Below, in pieces: positions 16,680-25,137 of a stretch of DNA of 38,151 nucleotides. The number at the start of each line of letters is the position of its first letter. Positions within the stretch are counted from its first letter, which is position 1. Made by a program: the position numbers and the translations under genes. The stretch comes from Paracoccaceae bacterium (GTDB taxonomy: Bacteria > Pseudomonadota > Alphaproteobacteria > Rhodobacterales > Rhodobacteraceae), in assembly GCA_028874915.1 (NCBI GenBank), contig JAPPHA010000052.1:1-38151 (forward strand), written 5' to 3'. A model generated the notes under the pieces. It was given only the letters and a program-made list of their open reading frames with translations, was not told the DNA's origin and made no database searches.

Positions 16680-16959
16680 CGCCTTGACGACAACGGTTGC
16701 GGCAGGACCTGCTCGATGGCGGCCCGGCCCGTGACTGTTGCCGGCGTATTCGGACGCCGCTTGAACCGGCTCATTTGCCATTGCCAGTGCGGTTTGGCAC
16801 TATTGCCGCCATTGGCTGCCGCGATTGGCGATTTCGGTTCCCCAGGGTCTTTGCCGGCAGGCATTGGCGAATTTCGGGTGGTCTCCGGCAGGGGACCACA
16901 GTTGTTGAAGCCCACGGTTTCCAGGGGATTCCGACGCCACGCAAATACGGGAGGATAGA
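16680..16959. other. Intergenic region upstream of amt with direct repeats
   Basis: 280 bases with no gene. A near-repeat occurs twice: ATTGGCGATTTCGG at 16824-16837 and ATTGGCGAATTTCGGG at 16863-16878. A possible sigma-54 -24 element, TTGGCAC, occurs at 16794-16800 with GC ten bases after its GG, but the -12 side (CCGCC) is poor. Nitrogen-regulated amt genes are often sigma-54 dependent. Confidence 0.35.
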
Positions 16960-18306
16960 ATGAGGCTCAAACTGACGTCCGGACTTGGGGGGCTGGTGAT
17001 CCTGGCCGCATTCCTGTTTGAGCCGCAATCCGCATTCGCCGGTATCGATGATGAGGCGAAGTTCGTTCTGAACAGCTTTTCCTTTCTCGTTTGGGGCGCG
17101 CTGGTCATGTGGATGTGCGCGGGATTCACAATGCTGGAATCCGGTTCCGTCCGAACCAAGAACGCTTCGGTCATTTGTTTGAAGAACATCGGCCTCTATT
17201 CGATCGCCGGGCTCATGTTCTATCTGATCGGCTACAATTTGATGTACGTCGATGTCGGCGGCTGGATCGGTTCCTTTTCCCTGACCTACGGAATCACTGC
17301 GGATGAAGTGGCGCTTCTCGGCGGGGATGCGGCGGCCGCGCCGGCGGTCGTCAAGAACGGTTATTCGACCATGTCGGACTGGTTCTTCCAGATGGTCTTC
17401 GTGGCCACGACGGCGTCAATCGTTTCCGGGACTCTCGCGGAGCGGGTCCATCTCTGGTCGTTCTTCATCTTCATCGTGGCTCTCACCGGGTTCATCTACC
17501 CGGTTGTCGGAGCCTGGACTTGGGGTGGCGGCTGGTTGTCGGAAATGGGATTCCAGGACTTTGCCGGCTCGACGATCGTCCACTCCACGGGCGGCTGGGC
17601 CGCGCTTGCCGGCGCCATTATTGTCGGGGCGCGCAAGGGAAAGTTTCGTGATGACGGCACGGTCAGGGTGACGCCCCCGTCGAATGTCCCGGTCGTTACG
17701 CTCGGCGTCTTCATTCTCTGGCTCGGGTGGTTCGGCTTCAACGGTGGCTCGCAACTGGCGCTTGGCAGTGCTGCCGATGCCGTGGCCATCAGTGTCATTC
17801 TCTCCAACACGAACCTGGCCGCCGCGGCTGGCGTCATGGCCGCCATCATCCTGTCGCGGCCGGTATTTGGCCGGATCGACCTGCTCGCCGGACTGAATGG
17901 CGCCATTGCCGGTCTGGTGGCGATCACGGCCGGGCCCGACATTGTTCAGCACCATTGGGCGATCGTCATCGGCGCCATCGGTGGCGCCATTTGCGTGGTC
18001 GGTCTGAGGGTCATGGAAATCTGGCGAATTGACGATGTCGTCGGTGCCGTTCCCGCTCACCTCTTCGCCGGAATCTGGGGAACGATGGCGGTCTGCATCG
18101 TTGCCGGTGGCAGCGTCGTCACACAGCTGATCGGCGTTGTCTCCATCGGCGTTTTCGTCTTCGGCGCGTCGACACTGGTCTGGTGGCTTATCGACAAGGC
18201 GTTGGGAGCCCGGGTTTCCCCGATGATCGAGGAACTTGGGCAGGATGCCGGGGAACTCGGAATTGAGGCCTATCCGGAATTCGTGTTGATGCCGGAAGAC
18301 GACTGA
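16960..18306 (+). CDS. amt: Ammonium transporter (Amt family)
   Basis: 448 residues, start fixed by GGGAGGA five bases before the ATG. A signal peptide (1-27, cleavage after SAFA) precedes eleven expected membrane helices. Family hallmarks seen are WMCAGFTMLESGSVRTKN near the first helices, the twin pore histidines in STIVHSTGGW and in DDVVGAVPAHLFAGIWG, and WFGFNGGSQLAL. The C-terminal tail ending at PEFVLMPEDD is longer than the minimal regulatory tail. The protein conducts NH4+/NH3 across the inner membrane as a trimer. No glnK gene is next to it, so PII control, if any, comes from elsewhere. A STAS gene starts about 110 bases downstream. Confidence 0.95.
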   Translation: MRLKLTSGLGGLVILAAFLFEPQSAFAGIDDEAKFVLNSFSFLVWGALVMWMCAGFTMLESGSVRTKNASVICLKNIGLYSIAGLMFYLIGYNLMYVDVGGWIGSFSLTYGITADEVALLGGDAAAAPAVVKNGYSTMSDWFFQMVFVATTASIVSGTLAERVHLWSFFIFIVALTGFIYPVVGAWTWGGGWLSEMGFQDFAGSTIVHSTGGWAALAGAIIVGARKGKFRDDGTVRVTPPSNVPVVTLGVFILWLGWFGFNGGSQLALGSAADAVAISVILSNTNLAAAAGVMAAIILSRPVFGRIDLLAGLNGAIAGLVAITAGPDIVQHHWAIVIGAIGGAICVVGLRVMEIWRIDDVVGAVPAHLFAGIWGTMAVCIVAGGSVVTQLIGVVSIGVFVFGASTLVWWLIDKALGARVSPMIEELGQDAGELGIEAYPEFVLMPEDD

Positions 18307-18418
18307 ATTAGAGAACCCGGATTATCGCGTCCAGGAGGCGACTCCCGAAACCAGGCGCCAAAGGACCTCGAAACGGATGAATACGCTGGCGGCAGTGCCG
18401 CTGGAATTGGAGACCACC

Positions 18419-18757
18419 ATGGATGTCAATGTGATAAGGGATGATGGCGTGCTTACCGCGACGGTTGCCGGGCGGATCGACAGCAGCAACGCCCACACGT
18501 TTGCCGAACAGATCACAGGGGCCATTACGGATGATGACTCGGCCTATGTCATGGACCTCGCAGGGCTCGTCTATATCAGCAGTGCCGGTCTTCGGGCCGT
18601 GCTCATGGCCGCCAAAACCTGCCGGGCTCGGAAGATCAAATTCGTTCTTTGCGCCTTGGCCGATCCGGTCCTGAACGTTTTCCAGGTCAGCGGCTTCGAC
18701 CGGATCGTCGGCATTCATTCGACCCGCGTGGAGGCTGTCGCCGCGGTCAGCAACTGA
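18419..18757 (+). CDS. STAS-domain protein (anti-sigma factor antagonist-like)
   Basis: 112 residues from the ATG at 18419, which has GGAG six bases upstream and gives the normal single-domain length; an ATG at 18377 would add 14 residues. The STAS fold covers the protein, with AGRIDSSNAHTFAEQI and the phosphorylatable serine region VYISSAGLRAVLMA (Ser54/Ser55). Proteins of the SpoIIAA/RsbV type bind an anti-sigma kinase and are switched by serine phosphorylation. No kinase or phosphatase partner is in the window, and whether it acts on the ammonium transporter next door is unknown. Confidence 0.88.
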   Translation: MDVNVIRDDGVLTATVAGRIDSSNAHTFAEQITGAITDDDSAYVMDLAGLVYISSAGLRAVLMAAKTCRARKIKFVLCALADPVLNVFQVSGFDRIVGIHSTRVEAVAAVSN

Positions 18758-18919
18758 GGGACCGGGTCCGAGGGGCGAGGGGCTGCCGCGCGATACAGAC
18801 CCCGGCCGTTCCGCCGAATGCCAAATTCAGGCTGCGATCAGGGACTCCCTGAGAGACGGGGATTCGGCTCGATAACTGTGTCGCGATCCGGCCCGCCGCC
18901 GAGGTCTTGGCCAATCGAT

Positions 18920-19558
18920 CTACCGCGTTCCGTAAAGCCGGTCTCCAGCATCTCCGAGGCCGGGCAAAATATAGCCGTGATCGTTCAGTCGGTCGTCAAT
19001 GGCGGCGGTGACGATGGGTACGTCCGGATGGGCTGTCCGGAAGGCTGACACGCCTTCCGGTGCCGCCAGCAAGCAGGCCATGGAGATTTTCCGGGCGCCG
19101 GCGGCCTTGATCCGCTCGACGGCCGCGATCGCCGAATTGGCGGTGGCAAGCATGGGGTCGAGGACGATGACTGGCCGGTCGCCGATTTCATCAGGAACCT
19201 TGAAATAGTACTCGACGGCTTCCAGCGTCTCCGGATCCCGGTAGAGCCCGACATGTCCCACCCGGGCCGAGGGAACCAGGTCTAGCATGCCCTCCAGGAG
19301 GCCGTTCCCGGCCCTGAGGATGGAAATCAGCACCAGTTTTTTGCCGGCCAGGAATGGTGTCGTCATCGACTCCAGCGGCGTCTCGATGACCCGGTCTTCA
19401 AGCGCTAGATCACTCGTGATCTCGTAGCAGAGAAGAAGTGAGATTTCCCGGAGAAGCACCCGGAACTTGCTGGTGGCGGTTTCTTTGCGCCGCATCAGCG
19501 AGAGCTTGTGCTGCACGAGCGGGTGCCTGACGACAGTGATTCCCTCGGGGGTTGTCAT
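18920..19558 (-). CDS. upp: Uracil phosphoribosyltransferase
   Basis: 212 residues, the normal length. It converts uracil and PRPP to UMP in the pyrimidine salvage pathway. Family landmarks are [14 protein letters not shown] near the N-terminus, [12 protein letters not shown] (80-91), the PRPP-binding loop [10 protein letters not shown] (134-143) and the uracil-binding C-terminal [16 protein letters not shown]. The loop usually reads DPMLATGxS, so Ala140 replaces a common Gly; this is a small change that should not abolish binding. It faces the STAS gene convergently across about 160 bases. Its own start lacks a strong ribosome site. Confidence 0.96.
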   Translation of the reverse strand: MTTPEGITVVRHPLVQHKLSLMRRKETATSKFRVLLREISLLLCYEITSDLALEDRVIETPLESMTTPFLAGKKLVLISILRAGNGLLEGMLDLVPSARVGHVGLYRDPETLEAVEYYFKVPDEIGDRPVIVLDPMLATANSAIAAVERIKAAGARKISMACLLAAPEGVSAFRTAHPDVPIVTAAIDDRLNDHGYILPGLGDAGDRLYGTR

Positions 19559-19741
19559 CGTGGTGAACCGGCTGGAATGGACTCAAACGCTGGTCTCACC
19601 CGGCGTGAACTGGTGGCCGAACGGACCCGGGAACCATGAAATCCTGAATACAAGCGAACGTCTTCCTGCAGCGGCAACGCATCACGTCTGGCGGGATGTC
19701 TCGCCACAACAATCGGCCGGAGGGTGTCCGCGAGACAGATG

Positions 19742-20317
19742 TCAGAATCGCATGACCAGACCCAGGGAAATCAGGTCCATCCGGTTGGCTTTGAAGATCG
19801 CCTTGTCCACCAGGAAAGCTTCATACTCCAGCCGGACGCCCATCGCGCCGGAGATCTCGTACTGCACGCCAAGTCCGACGAGCCCGCCGAATCCGGAATC
19901 CTTCACGGATTGTCCCAATTCCGTCTTGCTGCCGCGCCAGTAATGGCCACCGGCCTTGCCGAAGAACGAGAAGTCGCCGGCCGGGAAGGACAGGACCGCC
20001 GCGCCCGTGATGCTGAAGTCATGGGTGCTGGAAGTGAGTTCCTCGCCGACTCCGGGCAAGGATCCTACCTTACCCAGCTTGGCGAACCCAAATTCTGCAA
20101 GGAGGTTTTCGTTGATGTAGTAACCGCCGTATAGCTTGAAGGCCGTATCGCTGTCGTCGCACGTCAGCTCTTCCGCGGTACACAGTGCAGACTTCTTGAC
20201 ATTCGCACTGCCCACGGAGGCGCCGACGTATCCCTGCGCCCATGACTGGGAAGCCGCCAGCGAAAGGGCCAGGGCCACCGGAACGATGAATCCGATCATT
20301 CGAAGGTAGGAAGTCAT
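19742..20317 (-). CDS. Outer-membrane beta-barrel protein (OmpA/Omp25-like N-domain)
   Basis: 191 residues, with ATG preceded by GGAGG. A signal peptide covers 1-27 (hydrophobic IGFIVPVALALSLAA, cleavage after SWA). The mature part alternates polar and apolar residues in eight likely strands, beginning GYVGASVGSANV and ending with Phe (ISLGLVMRF), the terminal aromatic recognised by the BAM machinery. Two cysteines (CTAEELTC) lie in the first external loop and could pair. There is no peptidoglycan-binding OmpA C-domain. Exact role unknown. Confidence 0.88.
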   Translation of the reverse strand: MTSYLRMIGFIVPVALALSLAASQSWAQGYVGASVGSANVKKSALCTAEELTCDDSDTAFKLYGGYYINENLLAEFGFAKLGKVGSLPGVGEELTSSTHDFSITGAAVLSFPAGDFSFFGKAGGHYWRGSKTELGQSVKDSGFGGLVGLGVQYEISGAMGVRLEYEAFLVDKAIFKANRMDLISLGLVMRF

Positions 20318-21140
20318 TGTTGTCCTCCAGGATTTGGACTGTGGCGGTCACGCCGTTGTCAATGCCATGGAATCCTCGACGGTACACCCCGATTGGATCC
20401 GTTACCGAACGATATCCCGTGGCCGAATGCGCGTGCGAAATTGAAGCCACCCGGACGGCGTGTCAAGCGACATGTCCGGTCGGCGGGTTGGCGGGAGAAA
20501 GTCGGTTCATGGGCTGCTAAATGCGGTTCTGATGACGTCGACCGGGGGCATCCCGGACTGGTCGTTTGAAGCGAGGGAACGCGTCGCGCATTCGGCACCG
20601 GGAAATCGTCTCGGAGCCGGTGACGACATTGCCGGCAGCTGAGCGACAGGTCGGTTCGAGGGAAAGGCGGTTTCGGACGTCATGCAGCTGCGAGTCGTCC
20701 GGAGGTTGATCCATGAAGAAACCGTGGTGATGGACGTCGCCGGGGTTTTCTGCCCCGCCCTGGCAGGCAAAATGTGCTGTCCGGACCCTGGCGGCGATGG
20801 AGATGTCGCATGCAGACGATTCCATTCAGAAGAGGTGTCCGCGGGCGCGTTTCTTGTTGACCTTCTCCCGACCGGCACATCGGATGATTTGACAATGTCC
20901 TCATGCGCGAATGGCGTGCCAAATTCCGCTTTCGCACGCGCCATCGAAATCACTGCGAAGTGCGCAGTCGGTTCGGTGGCGGATCGTACGGCGGTATGTC
21001 ATGACGACCGTGATCAATGCGCATCGCGGAAGCAAAGAGCCGCGCATGGACGGGCGCGGAAGTCGCAAGGAAGATCTTGCCGGGACGCCAGCATGGAAAT
21101 CGTGGCGGACAACTGACGGCGATTGTTGCGGAGGAAGCGG
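20318..21140. other. Decayed accessory DNA without an intact gene
   Basis: About 820 bases. Short coding-like phrases occur (for example AKSRAWTGAEVARKILPG at about 21030-21085, plus strand), but no frame gives a protein I recognise. An exact TTGACA is present on the minus strand at 20357-20362, too close to the barrel gene for a clear promoter. Confidence 0.4.
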
Positions 21141-21141
21141 G

Positions 21142-21255
21142 ATGTTTGTTTCGACTGAGAAAGCGCCGTATTCGGAACTCCCTCGAAACTGTACGTTCTC
21201 CGAGAGCGACTGGCACGTGTTGGCCGGATTCTGGCACCCGGTCGCGTACTCGGAA
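21142..21255 (+). pseudogene. N-terminal fragment of a Rieske-type oxygenase
   Basis: An ATG with GGAGG upstream opens a reading frame with residues 15-33 reading RNCTFSESDWHVLAGFWHPV. This is the usual N-terminus of Rieske [2Fe-2S] ring-hydroxylating or demethylating oxygenases ('W-x-x-L-A-x-x-W-H/Y-P-V-A'). The match ends after about 36 residues, before the CxH...CxxH cluster motif, and the frame then becomes random. The gene is truncated and surely inactive. The rest of the gene is not in the window. Confidence 0.55.
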
Positions 21256-21329
21256 GGATATGTGCGCCGACGATCAGGAAGGGCATCACCTTCGCCATTA
21301 TCTCGGGTTATAGTTTGCGGCCACCGCAA

Positions 21330-21359
21330 GCGGCGGAATCCAAATGGAATTTCCGCCGC
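21330..21359. repeat. Inverted repeat GCGGCGGAA / TTCCGCCGC
   Basis: Perfect 9-base arms with a 12-base loop, 36 bases beyond the stop of the truncated recombinase gene on the minus strand. It may be that gene's old transcription terminator, although no U-run follows. Confidence 0.45.
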
Positions 21360-21394
21360 CTGCGTTCATTTCACCCGACATAATCCGGTGCCTG

Positions 21395-21541
21395 TCAAAG
21401 GCTGCCCAGGAAGGCAAGAAGTCTGTCAGGAGGCCGGTAACGTCCCGGATCACCTGTTCGCGGCGACGGCATTGCAAATGCCTGCTCTTTCATTGCCGGT
21501 GTCGCCTTGACATAGATCTGTGTGGTCTCAGCACGCTCATG
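21395..21541 (-). pseudogene. C-terminal fragment of a tyrosine recombinase/integrase
   Basis: Minus-strand frame reading HERAETTQIYVKATPAMKEQ and ending PGRYRPPDRLLAFLGSL-stop. This matches the end of common site-specific integrases: 'GH-x-x-x-x-T-x-x-Y' with the catalytic Tyr in TQIY, followed by the alanine/lysine-rich tail. The text before HERAE is interrupted by a stop codon, so only about 48 residues remain; the Arg-Lys-His-Arg parts of the active site are lost. It marks this region as a former mobile island. Confidence 0.7.
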
Positions 21542-21609
21542 CCAGAGCCGGACCAGTGCCGGTCACGGCAGAGGTGCGCTGCCCGATACGACACCCAAAG
21601 CCTCAGCCC

Positions 21610-21744
21610 AATGCTACAGATCACTCACGCTAAACGCCTGAGTCAAATAATGATACAGACTTGTAACTTCATCGGCTTTGACCTAAAATGCTACAAAGCG
21701 GTATCATCACCCTTCAATACTCAGCCGAGATACCGAATTGTAAC
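21610..21744. repeat. Short repeats in the hipBA promoter region
   Basis: AATGCTACA occurs at 21610-21618 and 21687-21695, and TTGTAAC at 21661-21667 and 21738-21744. The TACA/TGTA half-sites surround the likely promoter and could be HipB operator elements. HipB normally represses its own operon. Confidence 0.35.
21678..21707 (+). promoter_or_regulatory. Probable promoter of hipBA
   Basis: TTGACC and TATCAT, each five of six to consensus, with an 18-base spacer. Transcription would begin near 21714, about 45 bases before the hipB ATG. One copy of the AATGCTACA repeat is inside the spacer, as expected for autorepression. Confidence 0.55.
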
Positions 21745-21759
21745 AGGAGAGACTTTGCA

Positions 21760-22020
21760 ATGGATATCAAGTTGGCAGAGCAACGCCTCGCGCGGGAATT
21801 CGGGGACGGCCTTCGGCACCGTCGAAAGACGCTAGGATACACGCAGGAAGATCTGGCGTCGATGATCGGCACCAACAGGCGTTTCATCAGCGAACTCGAA
21901 CGGGGCAAGGGAACCAGTTATCTCGGGCCAGCGCTTGCCGCGGCCGAAGCCCTGGGCATCAACATCTCAATGCTCTTCGAAGACCACCGCGGCGCGCCCC
22001 CAGCGCTGCCCAAGGCGTAA
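21760..22020 (+). CDS. hipB: HipB-like XRE-family antitoxin and repressor
   Basis: 86 residues from an ATG with AGGAGAG upstream; a longer upstream frame has no ribosome site. A helix-turn-helix (residues about 17-72) is clear: LRHRRKTLGYTQEDLASMIG as the first helices, then TNRRFISELERGKG as recognition helix and turn. It ends in a short Pro-rich tail. HipB proteins dimerise, bind palindromic operators upstream of their own gene, and neutralise HipA. The hipA ORF begins six bases after the stop, the expected antitoxin-first order. Confidence 0.9.
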   Translation: MDIKLAEQRLAREFGDGLRHRRKTLGYTQEDLASMIGTNRRFISELERGKGTSYLGPALAAAEALGINISMLFEDHRGAPPALPKA

Positions 22021-22026
22021 CCGGAC

Positions 22027-23274
22027 ATGGACATCTTTTTCGAGCGATACCTAGTCGGGTCGATCCAAACCTCAGCCGAACCGGCGCCTGTCTTCCGATA
22101 TGCACCGGAGTGGTTGGCTCTGCCCGGCGCATTTCCCGTATCGACAACGATGCCCCTCTCGGATCGGACATTCGACTGGCACAGTTTCGCGCCATGGCTA
22201 GTCAATCTACTACCGGAGGACATGGACGAGTTGCGGATGATGGCGCGCATTCTCGATGTACCGCACACCGACGTGCTCGCACTGCTGGCAAAGGTCGGTC
22301 GCGACACCTCTGGCGCATTGTCGTTTTCCGAGCGCGGTACGACCGGACGGAAAGTCCTGTCGGTTGCGACCGAGACCGAGCTTGTACGGATCCTGAACGA
22401 GCTGCCAGCAAAACCGTTTCTGGTCGGCGAAGAGGGCGTGTCGATGTCGCTCGCAGGGGTCCAGTCAAAGCTGCCGCTACGTCTGCTGGATGACGGGCAG
22501 ATCGGCATACCCGTAGACGGGACGCCGTCGAGCCACATCTTGAAGCCGGACAGCCCGGATCGCCTTCGGGGCAGCGTGCAGAACGAGGCCTTCTGCCTGA
22601 CACTTGCGCACCGGGTCGGCCTGCCTGCGGCCGCGGTGACCACGCGCCGTGCGGGGCAGCGCTGCTTTCTCATGGTCGAACGATACGATCGGGTGCAGGA
22701 AGGCGACCTGTTGCGCCGGCGGCATCAGGAGGACTTCTGCCAAGCGCTTGGGCTACCGCCAGCCAGCAAGTACCAGCATTCACCGTATCGCGGTCCAAAG
22801 GGCAGCTTTTCGAAGATGATGGATCGGCTGCGGCAAGTGGGCGGCGGCACAGAGGTCATGCAGCTATGGGACATGCTGGTCTTCAATGTCCTGTGCTGCA
22901 ACACGGACGCACATATGAAGAACCATTCACTCATGCTGTCCGCACATGGCGTGCGGCTGGCACCTCTCTACGACGTGATGTGCGCCGCCGTATGGCCGAA
23001 CATTACGCGCAACCTTGCGCTCGACATCGGCGGCAAGCGCGATGGCACCTACATCGAGGGACGCCACTGGGCGCGCGAGGCCAAGGCCTGCGGACTTGCG
23101 CCGCGCCGCGCAGTCGCCCGCGTAGATCAGCTGGCCAGCCGCGTGAGAGCAGAGTTGGCGACGACGGCCGACGACATCGCCGCCATGCCGGCGGGTCCGC
23201 ATGGTGTGATCAACGAGGTGATCGAAGCCATCGACGCGCGGTGTCGAGCCATCCAGGGAACGCTGGCCAAATGA
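22027..23274 (+). CDS. hipA: HipA-family serine/threonine kinase toxin
   Basis: 415 residues, close to the usual 400-440. The N-terminal HipA subdomain (1 to about 105) is followed by the kinase core. Seen motifs are SLAGVQSKLP with the Gly-rich/ATP region (141-150), HILKPDSP with the ATP-binding lysine (170-177), NEAFCLTLAHRVGLP, the catalytic loop NTDAHMKNH (292-300) with Asp294, and LAPLYDVM with the Mg-binding Asp (316). All catalytic elements are intact. E. coli HipA phosphorylates glutamyl-tRNA synthetase and induces dormancy; HipT and other relatives use other synthetases, and the target here is unknown. The pair looks intact inside a decayed island, consistent with selection for keeping the antitoxin. 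Confidence 0.93.
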   Translation: MDIFFERYLVGSIQTSAEPAPVFRYAPEWLALPGAFPVSTTMPLSDRTFDWHSFAPWLVNLLPEDMDELRMMARILDVPHTDVLALLAKVGRDTSGALSFSERGTTGRKVLSVATETELVRILNELPAKPFLVGEEGVSMSLAGVQSKLPLRLLDDGQIGIPVDGTPSSHILKPDSPDRLRGSVQNEAFCLTLAHRVGLPAAAVTTRRAGQRCFLMVERYDRVQEGDLLRRRHQEDFCQALGLPPASKYQHSPYRGPKGSFSKMMDRLRQVGGGTEVMQLWDMLVFNVLCCNTDAHMKNHSLMLSAHGVRLAPLYDVMCAAVWPNITRNLALDIGGKRDGTYIEGRHWAREAKACGLAPRRAVARVDQLASRVRAELATTADDIAAMPAGPHGVINEVIEAIDARCRAIQGTLAK

Positions 23275-23558
23275 TCATGACTGCTGTCTGGCTCTCCAGC
23301 GATGCCCTGACGTCCCGGTAGTCGCCGGATAGCCTTTGACGTGCCTTGGCACCCGTTCAAGAGAGTGGCCCGAACCACAAGCGGCCTGTGTCATTGATGG
23401 CGCGGGTTCGACCGTGACCTCGTTCAGGAGAATAAGCGTTGGCCGTGGTTCCACCCCGATTGGAGTGCAGCGAGAGGTGAAGGGAAAGGGAATGCGCCGC
23501 AGGAATTGCAATACAATTCACTTTACTCAGGAGGAGCCTGGCCGGCGTCATTCCGGTT
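23275..23558. other. Gene-free spacer between hipA and vapC remnant
   Basis: 284 bases. No protein-like frame or strong signal was seen on either strand. Confidence 0.4.
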
Positions 23559-23964
23559 TCAATGAATGCCCGCGCCACCGAAACGGTCAATGCGAAGCGT
23601 CGTATGGCGTGCCAGTACGTCAAATTCGCTGTCAAAGTGAAGCACCGATGCACCCACGCGTATCGCAACCGCAGCGATAAGACAGTCTATCAAATTGCCA
23701 ACGGTTTCTCCCCTGCGGCGGCAAAGCCGGTAGGGAGGCAGCTTCCTCACAGTCCCCCGGTTCCGTTAGAACAGTTTTTGCACGCGCAAGCAGGCGGCGA
23801 AGATTGCGCAAATGTTCCTCGTCCTTGGCACCGGCAAGAACCCCCATGCAAATGGCGTCGCAAACGGCAATTTCGTCGCCAAGCACATTCCTGACACGAT
23901 CACACACGGATGAATCCGTGCCGCGGAGATATTCAATCCATACTGACGTGTCGATCAGTGTCAC
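23559..23964 (-). pseudogene. vapC: VapC-type PIN-domain toxin, frameshifted and with a lost catalytic Glu
   Basis: Starts at a GTG overlapping the vapB stop by four bases (GTGA). The PIN domain is clear: first acidic residue in LIDTSVWIEYLR (Asp5), then AICMGVLAGAKDEEH where the conserved Glu is Gly (codon GGG, residue 41), then, after a one-base deletion near 23737-23741, GNLIDCLIAAVAIRVGASVL with the third acidic residue, and HFDSEFDVLAR. Read straight, the protein would leave frame after EEAAS. PIN RNases need three or four acidic residues to bind Mg or Mn and cut tRNA, so the product should be inactive for two independent reasons. Confidence 0.85.
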
Positions 23965-24164
23965 GTTTTGCGGCCAGTTCGCATGTCTTCGAGAACACCT
24001 TCCGAGCCACATCCGGGCAAGCTGTGGGCCTCGTCGAGACTGAGCGGCTCCGCCGCCATTGTGCGCAACGCGAAATTGACGGCGTCGTGCTTTGTCTTCA
24101 GGCAGTAGCGGCGCATGACTTTTGTGCAGGCTTCTTCGTCGATATCGAAATTTGTGGGAGCCAT
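23961..24164 (-). CDS. vapB: VapB-type antitoxin
   Basis: 67 residues. The N-terminal ribbon-helix-helix is of the VapB type (NFDIDEEACTKVMRRYCLKT, then KHDAVNFALRTM), where a short beta-strand precedes two helices. The C-terminal tail (GVLEDMRTGRK) is the toxin-binding part and matches 'W-E-G-D-L-E-x-M-R'. The reading frame is intact although the toxin downstream is broken, so it may persist only as a leftover or as an antidote to a related toxin elsewhere. The ribosome site is weak. Confidence 0.85.
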   Translation of the reverse strand: MAPTNFDIDEEACTKVMRRYCLKTKHDAVNFALRTMAAEPLSLDEAHSLPGCGSEGVLEDMRTGRKT

Positions 24165-24520
24165 GTGCCAAGAATGTACCTCATCAGGAACAAGGCAAGA
24201 GACCGGCCGGATGGCCAGAAATTCTCAATTGGAAACCACAAGTATCCGTGGGGTCACACAAGAACGGGCGGCTTGGTACGCTTCTTGTAGGCTCATCGCA
24301 TGGCTCGTTAACGTGTCAAATATTGCTTACGGGCAGTCACCGATCAGGATCGCTGGCGAGATCAGGATGGCCGAATCGGATTCAGGAACATCCCGACACA
24401 TGCAATCGTCCTGGTTTCACCAAGAATCTTTTTCAGAAGCGCATCGGACGGGGGCCTTGTCATGGTTGTCTGATTTCCGTGCCGCGGCGTGGGCAATCAC
24501 GGTCTTGGCCCATGGGGAGA
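24165..24520. other. Spacer between vapB start and YHS gene end
   Basis: About 356 bases. It should hold the vapBC promoter on the minus strand; the best guess (TCTTGC and TACATT, 16-base spacer, close to the vapB ATG) is weak. An open frame on the plus strand from about 24210 shows no recognisable protein. Confidence 0.35.
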
Positions 24521-24976
24521 TTAATCCAAAACGCCGGGCCAGTTGTCGTCACCTTGTCGAATGTTGCCCTTGATGTCGCCAGACCAGAAGGTCCGTACGA
24601 TCTTGTTGTAGTTGAGATACAGCTTGTCGCCGTAAATCGTCCAGGCATCCGGGTCCGTGGGAGCGGTATGGTTATGCGAAACGGCGTAGGCGCAATAACC
24701 ACCGTATTGCGGTGCGTAGGTCTCGGGATCTGCCTCAAACGTTGCCAGGTTCTCTGCGCTGGCAAACCTCCAGGTCGCATCGTTCCAGGTCAGCGTGTGG
24801 TCGTCGCTCCCCTCTACGGGCTTGCGTTCGGTAAAGTAGGCTACTGGGTCGTACCCGTTGATGGCGAACCCACCGTTTGAAAATACCGATGGTTGGGAGG
24901 CCGTTGCCGGGTTGCCAACGGTCACCGCCACGCCTGTAGCTGTGGCTAGCAAGAGAATGTGCCGGCGTGTCAACAT
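24521..24976 (-). CDS. Exported YHS-domain protein
   Basis: 151 residues from an ATG with GGAGG six bases upstream. An N-terminal export signal with RR (LTRRHILLLATATG) is followed by an Ala-rich region with cleavage after about residue 26. The YHS-type domain covers most of the mature protein: GYDPVAYFTERKPVEGS, ATWRFASAENLATFEADP, YAPQYGGYCAYAV and KLYLNYNK. The aromatic and Cys residues of the GGYCAYAV segment are typical. YHS domains are thought to bind metals and are found in copper- or mercury-linked proteins, but this stand-alone periplasmic family has no settled function. It is intact in the middle of decayed DNA. Confidence 0.85.
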   Translation of the reverse strand: MLTRRHILLLATATGVAVTVGNPATASQPSVFSNGGFAINGYDPVAYFTERKPVEGSDDHTLTWNDATWRFASAENLATFEADPETYAPQYGGYCAYAVSHNHTAPTDPDAWTIYGDKLYLNYNKIVRTFWSGDIKGNIRQGDDNWPGVLD

Positions 24977-25137
24977 GAAGATGCCTCCATTTTGATCTGT
25001 ATGGTTCGGCAAACCTTATACCAATTCCAATCCACGAAATGCATGACTCTTGAACAAAGGCGGAACATTGTGTGGGGTGTGGCCGGTGCCGGCTTCCTGT
25101 TTCTTGTGGCTAAGCAAACAAATCACAGGAGGAATCC

